From the NCBI GenBank assembly GCA_030533445.1, contig CM060064.1, forward strand, positions 44,597,787 through 44,661,786: DNA of 64,000 bases, read 5' to 3'. The DNA comes from Cyprinodon diabolis (Eukaryota; Chordata; Actinopteri; Cyprinodontiformes; Cyprinodontidae). Below the pieces are notes generated by a model. That model was not told the origin of the DNA. It worked only from the letters and a program-made list of their open reading frames with translations, and searched no databases. Of this stretch, positions 23,220-35,843 are shown in pieces (within the stretch, counting starts at the first letter, position 1; every line of letters begins with the position of its first letter). The position numbers and the translations under genes were made by a program.

Positions 23220-24122
23220 TATATCCAGGTATATACAGTATATCAGGATAAATAAGGATTAAACATCCATTACCTTCGGGAAAGAAAACTGTCGGATCTG
23301 GAGACAAATATGTATTATTTTACAGATATATACAGTTCGGTGTGTTCACCTTCAGTGCGAATAATATAGATATGTAAGGTATTCCCACAGACTTCAGTAC
23401 ATATTTTATAACATAATATTATGCAGTATTGGTCAAATAAATTATAATAATTGAATTCTGTATTTGTTTAATTTAGTTTTATGTCGTCTCAGACTTCTTT
23501 GATTTTTTCTCTCAAAACAAATATTTTTTATCTGTTTTTCAAGGCTTTTTGTTAGATCTTGTTTCCCATCTCACTTCTTTTTCAGAACTGTAACATTAGT
23601 TCTAAATTGACATTTTGAAAACCAGAAATATTTGTTTCAGGTTAAACTCTTTTCTGTGTCCCTCCAAATGTGATTAACTTCAGTATCTTTCTTATTGATT
23701 TAACGACACAAAATAAGTTGAATATTTTTTCTGGGTTACAGGCTGATTGAAACAGCTTTGAAAGAAAAAGAACAAAAGACAGATAATAAAAAAAATGGAG
23801 ATCCATTAATTTTAAGCTTTTAATTTTAGTAGAGGAAAAAAATACAAAGCAAGAAATAGAATAATATTATAATCTTTAATAAAAACCGAGAAAAAAATAA
23901 GAAAAGACATACTGGTTAATTAGTCAGCTGATCTTAGATTAATCTACTCAGTAAAAAAACTCCTTAATCAAAGGTTTAAAATAGAAATTAAAAAGAAAAA
24001 AGAACATTTAGAGAACAGAGATTTATGCAGCAACATGAATGTATCCCTCTGAATCCATTGGTGTCTTTGGATGACAGATTTCTGTGGATTTTTGGTTTGC
24101 AGGATAGAGGGTGTTACCTATG
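23220..24122. other. AT-rich DNA; donor of the 20.5-kb insert
   Basis: There is no gene. Positions 23974-24122 are the first part of the segment copied into 20.47-20.68 kb. Confidence 0.55.
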
Positions 24123-24356
24123 CACTGAAAAAAAAAAAATCTAGATAAGTCATTTTTCCTTAAAATAAGTGCATTTGTTATTGAATTGAGGAGATAGAGA
24201 GACATTTTGCCAAAAGAACAAGACAATTTAGATTTAAAATAAGAAAAAAACAATTGCATTGTCTTGTTACAATGAATATTATCTCATGATCTTTTTTTAA
24301 GCGTAAATATACTCATTCCATTGGCAAATTATCTGTTATAAAATGTTTTTCCAGTG
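24123..24356 (+). mobile_element. CTGCAAAAA foldback MITE, copy 2
   Basis: It begins CACTGAAAAAAAA and ends TTTTTCCAGTG, with the internal ATTTTGCCAAAAGAACAAGA and CCATTGGCAAATTATCTG segments shared with the other copies. It is non-coding. Confidence 0.7.
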
Positions 24357-25439
24357 TGGGCTTCACTTTTCTACCTCTCCTAAGTATCGTATCCATTTTC
24401 CTCGGAAAGTTGCATGTTTTCTGTGACAGACCTTTAACAATTCTTCAGCTAAATGACCTCAGATTGAAGCACTTCAGTATTTCTTCATATATGCACAAAT
24501 CTAATAACAGTTGTTTCCCAAACATAACAAATATGTGGTTTATGCTGCAAAAAAACTATGTTGCTTACACATAATAAATAAATATAGTTAGCAATATTGA
24601 CTCAAATAACAGGATTTTGTAGAATTTTGTATTTTTTCCAGTAAGTATGTCAACTTGCCTTAAATATCAAATATATGTTCAAAGTTAGCATTAAAAAGCA
24701 GAGTTCCATTTCAACTCTTAAGGCATGTAGAAAGAGAAATATCCATACATGAAGGGTCAGATGGAGTTGCACTATTAATCTAAAGAAAGAACATGATAGG
24801 ATATGAGGAGAGGAACTGCTTTAGATGGAAGCCAGAACCATGTGAGGATGCAGAGGGATATGCACACTGATGGTGAGACAGTGGTGAGGTGTGAGGGTGG
24901 ATTAGCAGATAGGGTTCAGCACTCAGCATTTATTTGTTTTGTTCTATGATGAAAGTGTTGGCAGATGAGGTTAAGCAGGATGTAACTTCAGGAGCAGTTT
25001 TTCTTTTCTTTTGGAGTGACTGAAGTGGATAATAATCTAATATATCTGAGTTTTGCCAAAAGCCAGATTAGTTCAGTTAGAGAAGATTTCTCCTTCCAGC
25101 TCTGGGGTTAGTCTTTGATGCATGCAGGAGGCTTTAAATGCTCTTATATTTGTTGAGGAGAAATTAGGGAGGATGTTATGTACAAATAAAACATGTAATT
25201 GAAAGCAACCCTCTTTTTTTTTTACAAACAGTCTCATCTGTTTTATTTGAAGGAAAGAGATAAGGTTTAAATCATTCTAACCTGAGGAGACAAACAGTTC
25301 ACTGTTTACTGTGGGTTGGAGTAATGGGGGAAACAGTCCATTCAATCTTGTCAAAGTAGCGCTTCTGATGACTTTTCCTGTAAAGATTATGTTAGATTAA
25401 TGGAATTGTACGAAAGGTACTGATTAGTTAAACGGGCTT
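24357..25439. other. No recognisable gene
   Basis: AT-rich DNA with no conserved coding or bounded repeat. The missing left end of the DD36E element would be expected near 25.4 kb, but its terminal repeat is not there. Confidence 0.45.
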
Positions 25440-26529
<1,090 letters not shown>

Positions 26530-26954
26530 ATTTGCTTGAGCAGTAGTACCGTAGATCGTCTCTAGCAGGCGAGTAACTGTGCTAACGTGATGTGTAAATG
26601 GTCGTAATAAACTGAGCTTGGCACGGTTAACTGATCCAAGCTCGGTCCGAACTTGGCACGGGTCGGTTTTCAGAGGGTAGTGTAAATGAGGCTTTAGGCA
26701 GTTTAGGGATCTGATCAAAAGGCTTCTGCGCATCATCCTTTGGGGGTTTCCCTGAAGCATCCACTCAGAGTAGAAACTATTGAAGGCCCAGAATACAACA
26801 ATGAGAATATGTATTTCCTCTGACTTGATAAGGCACTGGGATCAGCAACACTGAGCCAGAAGGTGGCGCTTGAGCGTTTGATGTCTGGGTTTCTTTGATG
26901 AGCCGAAGAAATACTAAGACAGAAAAATCGCTGGACTGACGGATTAAAGCTCAG

Positions 26955-27155
26955 GTTTAATTGTTTGGAGAAGAGGCGAGAGATGGCATGGACATGTGCA
27001 GATGCCTGATTAGGAATTTAATAAAAAGGAATGGTGAGGATGAAGCTGCCATCAGGGAGCAAAAAAGGGACAGCCCAGAGAAAGATTATAGATGTAGTGA
27101 AGATAAATATGCAAAGGACTGGTTGGCAAAGGAGGACTGTAGATGGGGATAGATA
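26955..27155 (+). pseudogene. RTE-like LINE ORF C-terminal remnant
   Basis: Decayed coding pattern: REMAWTCADA, then KGMVRMKLPSG, KKGTAQRKIIDVVK and MQRTGWQRRTVDGD in nearby frames. This order (GH/WTCA..., MLRMKLPG, GRPKRRFIDVVKEDM) is the post-reverse-transcriptase tail of RTE-clade LINEs. Stops and frame changes make it a relic. No target duplication was found. Confidence 0.6.
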
Positions 27156-29389
27156 AAGATTAAAAAAAAGGAAATACCATGGAGTTTTTCTTTCACTGCT
27201 ATTTAGACACCTTTAAAAAAGAAAAAAATATTTACGTGATTTCAATCTAAGAAACAAAGAAAAGTTAAAAAAATTAAATAAAACAAACATCAAACACACA
27301 TGCACTGATTTCATGAAATGTCATATTTTCTTTAAGCCCCCACACATTTGCCATCAGCGTTTCATCCATCCCTGCCACCATCTAACCTCCCACCCACCCA
27401 TCCATCACCACCCTCTTAAAAACACTGGGAATTATGTGAAATCTCCGTATCTGTCCCAATCCTTCCCCCGATGAACACTGATTACTGTGCACATGTTTTC
27501 TGTGTTGTTTTCCGTGTCTTCCAGTCAATCCGTGTTTGGATATTCCTGTGTTTGTGTATGCGTCCGGCACCTGACTGTGTTTGGTTGATTGTTGGTGTTA
27601 ACCAGCTGTTACTGTGTCAGACCATGTCCAACACTCATTCTGTTTTTTCAGTGTTTGTTTCTTTTGCTGAGAAGTTTGAGTTCTTTACCTGGAAAGCTTC
27701 TTGCTCTAAGGCGTACAGTTTTAAGTCTTGTTAGCGATTAAGCCCATAGATACATCAGATTTAGTTTTGGGGTAAGAAAAGTTTCTTGAACATATATGTT
27801 CTCATGTCCTTATATACACCCTAACATTGCAGGGTTCCACTCAGTGTGCTGAGTTTCTGTCTTCAGTACTAAAAAAAAATCATTTTCATTACACAGAAAG
27901 GCTACAACACTCGAATTAAATGTATTAAGTAGTTAAACAGCACAGCCACAAAGAGCCAAGCAAGATGGTAAGTTAAAAAGGATGTCAGTCAACATTTTGC
28001 CATGTGTTTGTTCCCCTGCTTGGTTTCTGAGTTTAATAGACATGTGTATAAAGCCTACACATGGGTATTAAACTATGTGTTCGAGAGTAACAGAACAGTC
28101 GTCACTTAGGTTGTGTTACTGGCATCCTGTTACTGTTTATAGCACCAGTTAGAACCTCAAAATGTTTTCATTCATTTATTTGGTTCTGGTTGAGAAGAGA
28201 AAAGGCCCGGTACTTCACATTAAAGTTTGGGGGTTAAATTGAACCTGTTTTGTTGTTGTCCTTTTAATGTCTTTAAACAAAACAGAGACCCTTCCACTCA
28301 AAGGGAAACACAACCACCAGATACATGAAAAATATCTGGTGATAATTTGCTTTTAATCCTTCTTTTCTTTTACTCGGCATAAGCTGTTTTCCTTCTTTTC
28401 TGTCTCTCTTTTGCAGCACCTCATTCCACTCATATTGCAATGATTCATGTCTATGATGTACGACACATAAAATAATCTCATGCATGTATGTTTTTAGTGG
28501 CTTGGTAGAGGAACTTGCTAAACATTACTGCCCATATGCAGAAATCTCCAAAAAACCAAAACATACCAGATCATTTCAGATGTACCAGCAGCCTGGAGGA
28601 GTGTTTGAAGTGGGGGCTATGGAGTTTTTTACCGACAGTCTTGTGAACCATATCAGTTTGGAGAAGTAGTTGTTCCGATCTGATAATCAAGCTAACAGGT
28701 TGTCATATTGGGGCCGTTTCCATCCTTCCATCATTGAAAGACCAGCTCAAAGATTACCAGAGATTTCCCTCCTGAGAGGTTCAATACAGATTTAAAGGTA
28801 GTAATAAACAAACTCCTACCTTTCCATTGATAATTTAGGGCAGAAGTCAGAAGACAAAGAAACATTGAAATAACTAAACACACATAATAATAATCTTTGA
28901 CATGGTACCAATAATCAGGCGATCTTTGGCCTTTATGGGCAGCAGTATAAGCTGCAGTAAACAATAACGTTGTACTTAAACTGACACAAAACTGGCAGAG
29001 GAAATCCTGAAGTAATAAAGCTTCATCTGTGCAGCTAGTTAAGTCAGAATACTGCCTAAAGGACACATGTATAAAGTACTCATAACAGCAGCAATATTTA
29101 AAAAAACATAAACATTAACTACTTTCCATGTGCCATTAATAAGTTCTATGTTTGCAGCTTCATCTAAGCTCATAGCTTGCTTTTTATGCGCCTGCAGATT
29201 CTCTCCTACTCGGATGTGGATCTGTTTCTATGCTTGTGTCAATTTTTGTTACTTTGAGGCTGGAAACCACCTGAGAAATTATACTGTAATTGACTACTTC
29301 TCAGCAAATACCCCTTTCTTGACACAGCACTATTTTCTTCCTAGTTTTGGCTGGTAAAGTTAGCAAACATCTTCAACCTAATATGCTGG
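27156..29389. other. No recognisable gene
   Basis: AT-rich DNA. A minus-strand frame of 111 codons at 28731-29066 reads as hydrophobic but has no recognised family, splice context or codon bias, so I do not call it a gene. Confidence 0.45.
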
Positions 29390-30060
29390 TGAAAATTCTC
29401 AGTCATCCAGGTCATAGTCATTCCAAAAAAGTTAAAAAAACAATCCCCTGGACTTTGCTGGAGTCTCTGAAAAACTCAAGAAGAGCATCCTAAAGACAAA
29501 ACCCCCAGTCCAAATATGAGTGAATTGGTGTATGCAGTTCAATGCAGTGAGGAATGCTCTCATCTTTGTATTGGAGAAACCAAACAACCTCTCCACAGAT
29601 GCATGGCCCAACACAGAAGAGCAACCTCATTGGGACAAGACTCGGTGGTACTCCAAGGATGTCAAACTAGTTCCAAAAAAGAACTGTGTGGCTGCAGGTT
29701 TGCTTTCCAACCAAGCAATAGCACACCAGACTCCAATCAAGTGAGTCCAGTCTTAACATGATGACTTGCTGAGATGAAATCTGGTGTGCTCTTGCTTGGT
29801 TGGAAAGAAAACCTGCAGTCACACGGTCCTTTCTGGAACCAGTTTGACGCCCCTGATCTACACCATACAAACGACATTTTTTTGAGGACCACAATGTTCA
29901 CATTTTGGACAAAGAAGATCGGTGTTTTGAGAGGGGTGTGAAGAAAGCCATCTAGGTTAAGAAAGAAAATCCAACCTTAAACAGAGGGAGTGGACTTCCA
30001 AAAACCTACAATGCAGCTATAGAGTTGATTCCTTCCTGCCCCTTTACAGGGGAATTGTTG
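29390..30060 (+). mobile_element. Penelope-like element 3' fragment with GIY-YIG
   Basis: Two pieces of one decayed ORF flank a MITE. The first has SELVYAVQCSEEC and HLCIGETKQPLHRCMAQHRRA (split here into its parts: LCIGETKQPL, HRCMAQHRRA). This is the GIY-YIG endonuclease that ends the protein of Penelope-like retroelements. The second (from about 29880) reads FEDHNVHILDKEDRCFERGVK, shown in parts as NVHILDKED and CFERGVKKAI, then NRGSGL. An in-frame stop follows KKAI. Upstream bases 29395-29445 (CAGTCATCCAGGTCATAGTC) recur near 42205. The reverse transcriptase part is absent. Confidence 0.78.
29654..29855. mobile_element. Short hAT-type MITE with long inverted repeats
   Basis: It starts CAAGGATGTCAAACTAGTTC and ends AACCAGTTTGACGCCCCTG. 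The two arms of about 85 bases are near-perfect inverted copies (TTTCCAACCAAGCAATAGCA on the left matches the reverse of the right), so the element is almost wholly a hairpin. It interrupts the Penelope-like ORF. The flanking 8-mers no longer match. Confidence 0.8.
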
Positions 30061-30167
30061 GCCTGTTCAGCCAGGACAAAGACCCCCTTTCAGAGACATA
30101 AAGAGGTATCAGGTATTACAGGCTAACAAAGAACCCAAATTACCCCTATTCAAGAGGCATGGACCCA

Positions 30168-30636
30168 TAGCCTCTTGAGACCATCCTGATCTCTCGAGCT
30201 TTCAAGATTTCACTCGCTAATCAGTCTGGAGACTCTCCGTTGAAGAAAATTTGGAGCCGTTCACCAAACGAACGTCCAATCAGCGTTGGCTTTGAGGCGG
30301 GTTGAGGTGTGACGCAATGAGAAGCGCGACAGTTCAGTCTAAAGAACATGGCGGCTTCAGCCAATGAAACTAGCGTTAGCGTGGCTATCGACCAAGTTTT
30401 ATCGGGATTAGAGAGTATTTCTTCACTGAAAGAAGAGCAAAAACACTGCTCTGGAGGCTTTTCTCAGAGGAAAAGATGTTTTTGCTCTTCTCCCGACTGG
30501 TTTTGGCAAGAGTAGCCTGGCTGTTAGTACGTCATATGCTTCGTTGATCTGATTGGTTTATTTGGCCCGTCTATCACCAACATAGGCTAATCAGCTAACC
30601 AGTATTTTCGCCCCTTCCCAAAATTACTACAACGGA
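30168..30636 (+). mobile_element. Repeat carrying RecQ-like helicase start, copy 1
   Basis: It runs from TAGCCTCTTGAGACCATCC to CCAAAATTACTACAACGGA. The whole of it matches, in opposite orientation, 60769-61260 in smg5 intron 8. Both contain a small ORF beginning MAASA with a RecQ-like ATP-binding motif. This copy has lost about 30 bases between the ORF and the right part. I cannot name the superfamily; no target duplication was found. Confidence 0.75.
30348..30530 (+). pseudogene. RecQ-like N-terminal fragment, frameshifted
   Basis: The ATG at 30348 begins MAASANETSVSVAIDQVLSG, then ISSLKEEQ. An extra A in the AAAAA run shifts the frame there, compared with the copy at 61079. In the shifted frame the bases would encode a RecQ-type motif like ALLPTGFG. 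The ORF ends before any helicase core, so no activity is expected. Confidence 0.65.
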
Positions 30637-31304
30637 GTCAGGTTAGTGGACCCATTCGTCCTTTTCAATGTCCATGTTTTCTAAGCAAAAACAAGCCTTT
30701 GTTTTTTGTCCACTCTATAAAGCCTCAAACTCAACACTATTTCTGACATTCTGTATTTCTCTGGATGGGAAGCGAAATGTCTTCAGGCTTGGAAACAAAG
30801 TCCAGTGGATCGTTTTTTAACTTTTTTGGAATCTTCAAGCTAATCGCTTTTTTTCCTCAGAAGTAAAATTCTGACTTCATATGCAAAAGCCATCTTTGTC
30901 ACAACTTTATAAACACAATCCTGGACATAAAAGAAAAATAGCTTAAGAATAGATGCAAACTGATGTAAATGTTTGTGTTCATCTATGAACCAGTGTTCAA
31001 TCAAGCCTCACTTTGCTGAGCAGTGAAGCTAATGTTAGCTTAGCTAATCAGAAGTTTCAGATCTGACATTATTTATCATTTCAGAGCATATAGCTACTGT
31101 TGTCAAAATACATTCACAACTGGGTGAAACGAAGTAATTTAATGAAGACTTTACCAATTATTAACTCTTCAAGAGAACAGCAATTAGCCTAAAGATGTTT
31201 TGCTACAGTGGCTGTTCTTGACCAAGTTCACCAGGAAGCCACGATTGGGCCAGAGTTTTTTCATGCAGGCACAGAACAAATGTACAAATCCAAAAACCGA
31301 CTGT
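30637..31304. other. No recognisable gene
   Basis: AT-rich DNA without coding or bounded repeat structure that I can identify. Confidence 0.5.
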
Positions 31305-31859
31305 TACCGGTGCACCGATTAATAATCCTGATTTCCTAATTTTTAGGGGATGTAAGATCAGCCAATACTTAGATGTGAAGTGATTTTAGCCACTGATCTT
31401 TTTTACCTCTGCAAAGATCACATGTATTGATCTTTTTATTTAATGAAATTAAAATTGAAATATTCAAAGATTATTGTGAACCAGTGTAAACTGTTATAGA
31501 GAACATCTGGATTGGTCTGAAACAGAAAGGGCCAGTCAGGCTTTTTAAAGATTGGTTATCTGCCACAAAACTGCAGTCGATGCACTGCAAAAAATTGAAA
31601 TCAAAATAAATAATTTTTTCTTAAATTAAGTGAATTTTTTCTTGAATTGCGTGGACCAGTGAGACACTGCCAATTTACATCAAAAATGAGAAAAAACAAT
31701 TACACTGCCTTATTTTAAGTGTATATTATCTAATTACAAGTACAAATACTCATTCCTTTGGCAAATAATTTTGTTAACCTTCTCAAAGTAAGGGTAAATA
31801 TGGGTAAATGTACTAAATTCTTACTTATTTCTAGATTGTGTTTGCAGTGTGCACCCCTA
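31305..31859 (+). mobile_element. hAT-like element, GGTGCACCGAT ends
   Basis: It starts TACCGGTGCACCGATTAATA and ends GTGCACCCCTA. The right terminal repeat (…AGTCGATG | TGCACCCCTA) is split by the foldback MITE at 31583-31849. The GGTGCACCGAT/GTGCACCCC ends are hAT-like. No intact transposase frame is present and the flanking 8-mers do not match clearly. Confidence 0.5.
31583..31849 (+). mobile_element. CTGCAAAAA foldback MITE, copy 3
   Basis: It starts CACTGCAAAAAATTG and ends GTGTTTGCAGTG, perfect 9-base inverted ends here. Its internal order matches the 19763 and 24123 copies. It sits inside the right end of the hAT-like element and so is younger. Confidence 0.8.
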
Positions 31860-34060
31860 AACCTGTGGTCCTATCTTAATGCAACTGAAGCAAAGTACAA
31901 TACATTCGACTTTTAATCATTGTTGGTATAAAATTGTAGGTTGAAAAAATGAAATATATGCAAGAGACCAATTAATGACAGTTTTTGTGCCAGCACATAT
32001 AGTCATAAGAAATGTATTCAGTATTACATCTTCAATACAGGGGCCAACTTCAGTTCTACAAGCACACTGGCTTCTCTCTAGAACTGCCAATGCTTTGCTA
32101 ACCTTACCAACTACAAACAAGTGAATTACTGTTTCAAGATATACACCAAAATACCCACTAACAAGGAGTTTACTTTCTCTGGTTGGTTCCACCTTTAAAG
32201 TGACAAACGTCTGCATTAGTGTGCAGAATCAGGCAGGGAAAATCTACAAGCAAATAAAAAGCAAGAGAGCACAGAGAAGGAGCATAAACTGATGGGTTTG
32301 ACATATTATGTCAAGAACCGCAGACAGATGGACCCAGTATTCATGCATCTTCCATGCATCAAAGAGCTCCCAGGAGGGTTCAGAGTCTGACTGGGACCAG
32401 AAGCATGACCAGGCGGTCACGCACAGGAGCAGACAGGATCAGGTGCAGAAGAGCAGGCTCAGTGGAAGAGGGTAACCGAGACGGGATGTGGAACCAGAAC
32501 TTGATGCAGGACTTTAAACTGGTCTCCTCCCTGGAGCCAGGCTTACTGGAATAAAAGCTGAACCTCCCCACAAATATAGAGCCAAAAACCCAGAGGACTC
32601 CGCGGGGGAGGAACAGTGGATGATCAGGAGACGAGACAAACACAAAAACCTCTTTCCACTGGCTGCTAGGATCCAGGGCATGAACCAAGGCAAAAACTGA
32701 ATGGACAGACTAACAAAAAGACAAGTAATGATCTGGCACTGAATGCTCAGGCTGAACTGAATATAAACCAGAGGAAACAGGTGAGAGGAATAAATTATAA
32801 TTGAGGCAGGGAGGGAAAACGACAGGTGAAAGGAAGGACTAATTAAGGGAGAGCAAACAGGCCAGATCATAACATTTTAGGGTTCTAACGTTAGTGAATC
32901 TGCACACACAACACATTAAAAAATTTGGTTTGCAGAGTAGCTTATGTATGTTTTAAATTAAAGTGCTCGTGTACGTATTTAGTATTCGTGTGTCCTTGCG
33001 ATTGAATTTTAACTCCATAAATGAGATGAAACCTAATGTCGATTATCTCAGCATATTGAGTTGATTGGTCTTTTCAATCCGCTCGTCTAAAACTCAACTT
33101 GACATCATCCAGGCTTTCTTTTTAAAACTAAGTGTGAAAACAATTAATGGTTAATTCATTTTTTCCAGCCATGTGTCATGGTTACCCAATTATGGTTACC
33201 AATGCATTGGGTAACCATCATAACCTTTCCAGAACTCTAGATGGAGAGAAAGACATCTAAAAGTAGATTCATGGGAACTTTAATGAAGTTTTATTTTAAT
33301 GCTAACGCTTAATGCTTACTAATCTAAAGTCCTTAAGAATATCAAGATTGTGTTGGCTTTAAAATGACTATTTTGTGTATTTTATGGCTTCTTGCATGTT
33401 TACAGGTGTAAGCTGGTCCTTTAGGGTTTCAGGAAATCAGGATGTTTGTTTTTATTCCTATTATTTATATTTAGTAATTTTTTTTGCTTAATGGTACGGA
33501 AACCTTTACCTGATGCCCGTCACACGACAAACACTCCTCACTCCTCATCCCAGCAGGACTAGGATCTCTTGGCCTTGGAGAATTTGAACTCCCCTTCATC
33601 TGCTCTTTCTCTGTGTCCCTTTTCCTGTGCTGCCATTTCTATTGGTGTGCGTCACGCATCGACCTCGTAACTCATTTGGCTCTTTCTCTCCTCTCTCTGT
33701 GTCTCCTCCTCTGATCCCAATCATAACTTTTTTATTTTATGATTCCTTCTTGTTTCCTGCTTGGATCATCCTCCTCTCCATGTCTTCATTCCCGCCCGCC
33801 TCTCATTACGTTTCAATGTTACCATTTTGCCTTTCGAATCGCATCCTTTCTTTCTTCCTCTCTTCCGGTTTTTGTTCGATTGTTCCTTCTTTTTTCCTCC
33901 CCCCCGGTTCCTGATATTATTTTCTCAACATGACTTAATTGGACATATCCTTATTATAACTCATCATCCCTCCCATCGTTCATTGAATGGCATTTCTCCT
34001 ACGACCATTTCTCCCTGCTCCCACTCCTCTTTCCCTTCCCCTCTCTCTGTATCTCGCTAG
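31860..34060. other. Non-coding; CT-rich intron end
   Basis: About 32300-32880 has a GC-richer body ending CAGGCCAGATCATAAC that may be a repeat, but I found no second copy or ends. From about 33590 to 34060 the + strand is strongly pyrimidine-rich, consistent with the 3' part of an intron before the candidate exon at 34061. Confidence 0.45.
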
Positions 34061-34360
34061 GAGGACCAGCTTTCCTCCCTGGGTTCAGCAGACCCCGGTG
34101 TGAAATCTGAAGGTGGAGGGGGAGGAGGAGGAAAACAAGGAGGAGCGCTAACCAACGATCAAGGCCCCAGAATCTCTTCCTCTGGCATTCTCTCCAACAC
34201 ATCGCCCCACAATGGAGTCCTACCCCAAATTGTAGATCTTCCCTCCTCACCCACTCCTCATTCGCAACCTAGTCAGAATGAAGAGCTCCGTGGCAGTCTA
34301 AAGACAGCTTCACAGGCAACCGGGACCACAGCAACGGCAACTACAACAATGGCAGATTAA
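34061..34360 (+). CDS. Candidate terminal coding exon, unrecognised
   Basis: A long CT tract ends in CTGTATCTCGCTAG at 34060, an excellent acceptor. The following 300 bases are open in phase 0 and end at TAA (34358-34360), giving 99 residues: EDQLSSLGSADPGVKSE, then GGGGGGGK, ISSSGILSNTSPHNGVLP, DLPSSPTPHSQPSQNEE, and a Thr/Ala-rich end TATATTTMAD. The composition (Ser, Pro, Gly, Thr, Asn) suggests a disordered C-terminal tail. Codon usage is more even than in the surrounding AT-rich DNA. I do not recognise the protein. If real, this is the last coding exon, or one of two alternative last exons with 38326-38443, of a + strand gene upstream of smg5. Confidence 0.45.
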   Translation, partial: EDQLSSLGSADPGVKSEGGGGGGGKQGGALTNDQGPRISSSGILSNTSPHNGVLPQIVDLPSSPTPHSQPSQNEELRGSLKTASQATGTTATATTTMAD

Positions 34361-35157
34361 AGGGGGGAGTAGGTCAAACACAACAGCGAAGAGCCAAATC
34401 AGAGAGAGATGGCACCAAGGAAAGAAAAAAAATGTCCCCCCATCCCATTTTGTTTCCGTTTCAAAGAAAATAACCCATATTCTTTTAAAACAATATGACC
34501 TGGGCAAGAGAGAGAAGAACACTGTGAGGGAGAGAACTAATAATTACTCTGTATAGTGCTTAACACATCAACACAAAGGGCTCTTCAATAGACTTAATGC
34601 TCCCATCCAGCTTCAGATAGTATCAATCTTGCAGGACAAGAAAGCGATACGTCTTTAAAAAAATGATAATAACAACCTGCTCTTTGATTTTATTGCCTCT
34701 CTTTGACTCCTTCACATTAAGGATCAAGCACTCAACATTGCACCCCAAAGACTTCGGAGTAGCCTTTAATAAGAAAGCAGTACAAGCTGTAAACCACTAC
34801 GAATCCCATGGACCAGCGGTGCCTTTTAAAGGAATTTATACCCATTGAGTTTTTTCTCATTTTAATCGTGTTACAACAACATTTTACAGGAGTTCTGAGT
34901 GGCCGACACAAAGCTGTGCACGCTTCATTAATTCAATTCAATTCAGTTTATTTCTATAGTGCCAATTCACAACACAAGTCATCTCAACGCACTTTACAGT
35001 TCAATCAGATCATACAGTCAAAAAATGTATAAATTATAAATGATATCGCTCAGTAGAAACAACCATAGATCTACAGCAGTATGAGTTTGTCTAAAACTGC
35101 TTTGATATTGACGAGTTATTAGATATTTGTCTGTTTTCCTGCAACAAGTTAATTTGA
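34361..35157. other. Possible 3'UTR with dispersed repeat
   Basis: It follows the stop of the candidate exon and has no coding signal. It contains the repeat fragment at 34931-35030. Confidence 0.4.
34931..35030. repeat. Fragment of the 14756 repeat family
   Basis: TTCAATTCAGTTTATTTCTA then GCCAATTCACAACAC and CATCTCAACGCACTTTACAG match the first part of the repeat at 14756-15175. Confidence 0.7.
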
Positions 35158-35220
35158 GCAGGTAAATAAGATTATCTGACAATGGAATTAGTACTTTTTA
35201 CACTTAAAATAAGATAATGT

Positions 35221-35843
35221 CAGCTTCTCCAGCCGAGGATCAGAACGCTGGGGTCCCCGCCCTCGACTGCCACCCATCACACAACGCGCCCGACCCTTTT
35301 GGCCCCTCCTACAGGTGGTGAGCCCAATGAAAGGCTGTGCCCGGCCGGGCTCTATGGGTAAAAGCCCGGCCACCAGGCGCTCACCAGCGTGGCCCACCTC
35401 CAGGCCTCATCTAAGGTCATGAGCTTTGGGTCATGACCGAAAGAACGAGATCCCGGATACAAGGGGCTGAAATGAGTTTTCTCCGTAGTGTGTCTGGGCT
35501 CTCCCTTAGAGATAGGGTGAGGAGATCAGTCATCCTGAGAGGACTGAGTAGAGCCGCTGCTCCTCCACATCGAGAGAGCCAGTTGAGGTGGCTCGGGCAT
35601 CTGATTAGGTTGCCTCCTGGACGTCTCCCTGGTGAGGTGTTCCAGGCACGTCCCAACAGGTGGAGGCCCAGGGGGAGACCCAGGACACGCTGGAGGGACT
35701 ATGTTTCTCGGCTGGCCTGGGAGCGCCCTGAGATTCCCCCGGAGGAGCTGGACCAAGTGGCTGGGGAGAGGGACGTCTGGGCCTCCCAATTCAAGCTGCT
35801 ACCCCCGCGACCCGACCCCAGATAAGCGGAAGAAGTTGGATGG
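35221..35843 (+). mobile_element. 5'-truncated LINE insertion with 13-bp duplication
   Basis: AATAAGATAATGT occurs at 35208-35220 and again at 35844-35856, directly flanking a GC-rich insert whose 3' end reads GATAAGCGGAAG then TTGGATGGA. That is a target-primed insertion: variable-length duplication and a short TGGA tail. The body combines a GC-rich segment (GGCTGTGCCCGGCCGGGCTC) with the ORF end below. The clade is uncertain. Confidence 0.88.
35433..35825 (+). pseudogene. LINE ORF C-terminal remnant
   Basis: 130 open codons ending at TAA. The recognisable part is WLGHLIRLPPGRLPGEVFQA, then RGRPRTRWRDYVSRLAWER, IPPEELDQVAGERDVWAS and KLLPPRPDPR. The GHLIR...GRPRTRWRD pattern is the tail after the reverse transcriptase in several non-LTR retrotransposon clades. 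Endonuclease and polymerase are missing. The frame is open but the upstream ATG is not a natural start. Confidence 0.75.

Noticed and set aside
28731..29066. 111-codon hydrophobic minus-strand frame
   Set aside because: AT-rich sequence biases translation towards hydrophobic residues; no family signature, splice sites or repeat relation was found.
32305..32880. Possible solo LTR or other repeat
   Set aside because: It ends in CAGGCCAGATCATAAC and looks repeat-like, but I found no terminal duplication, paired end or second copy in the window.
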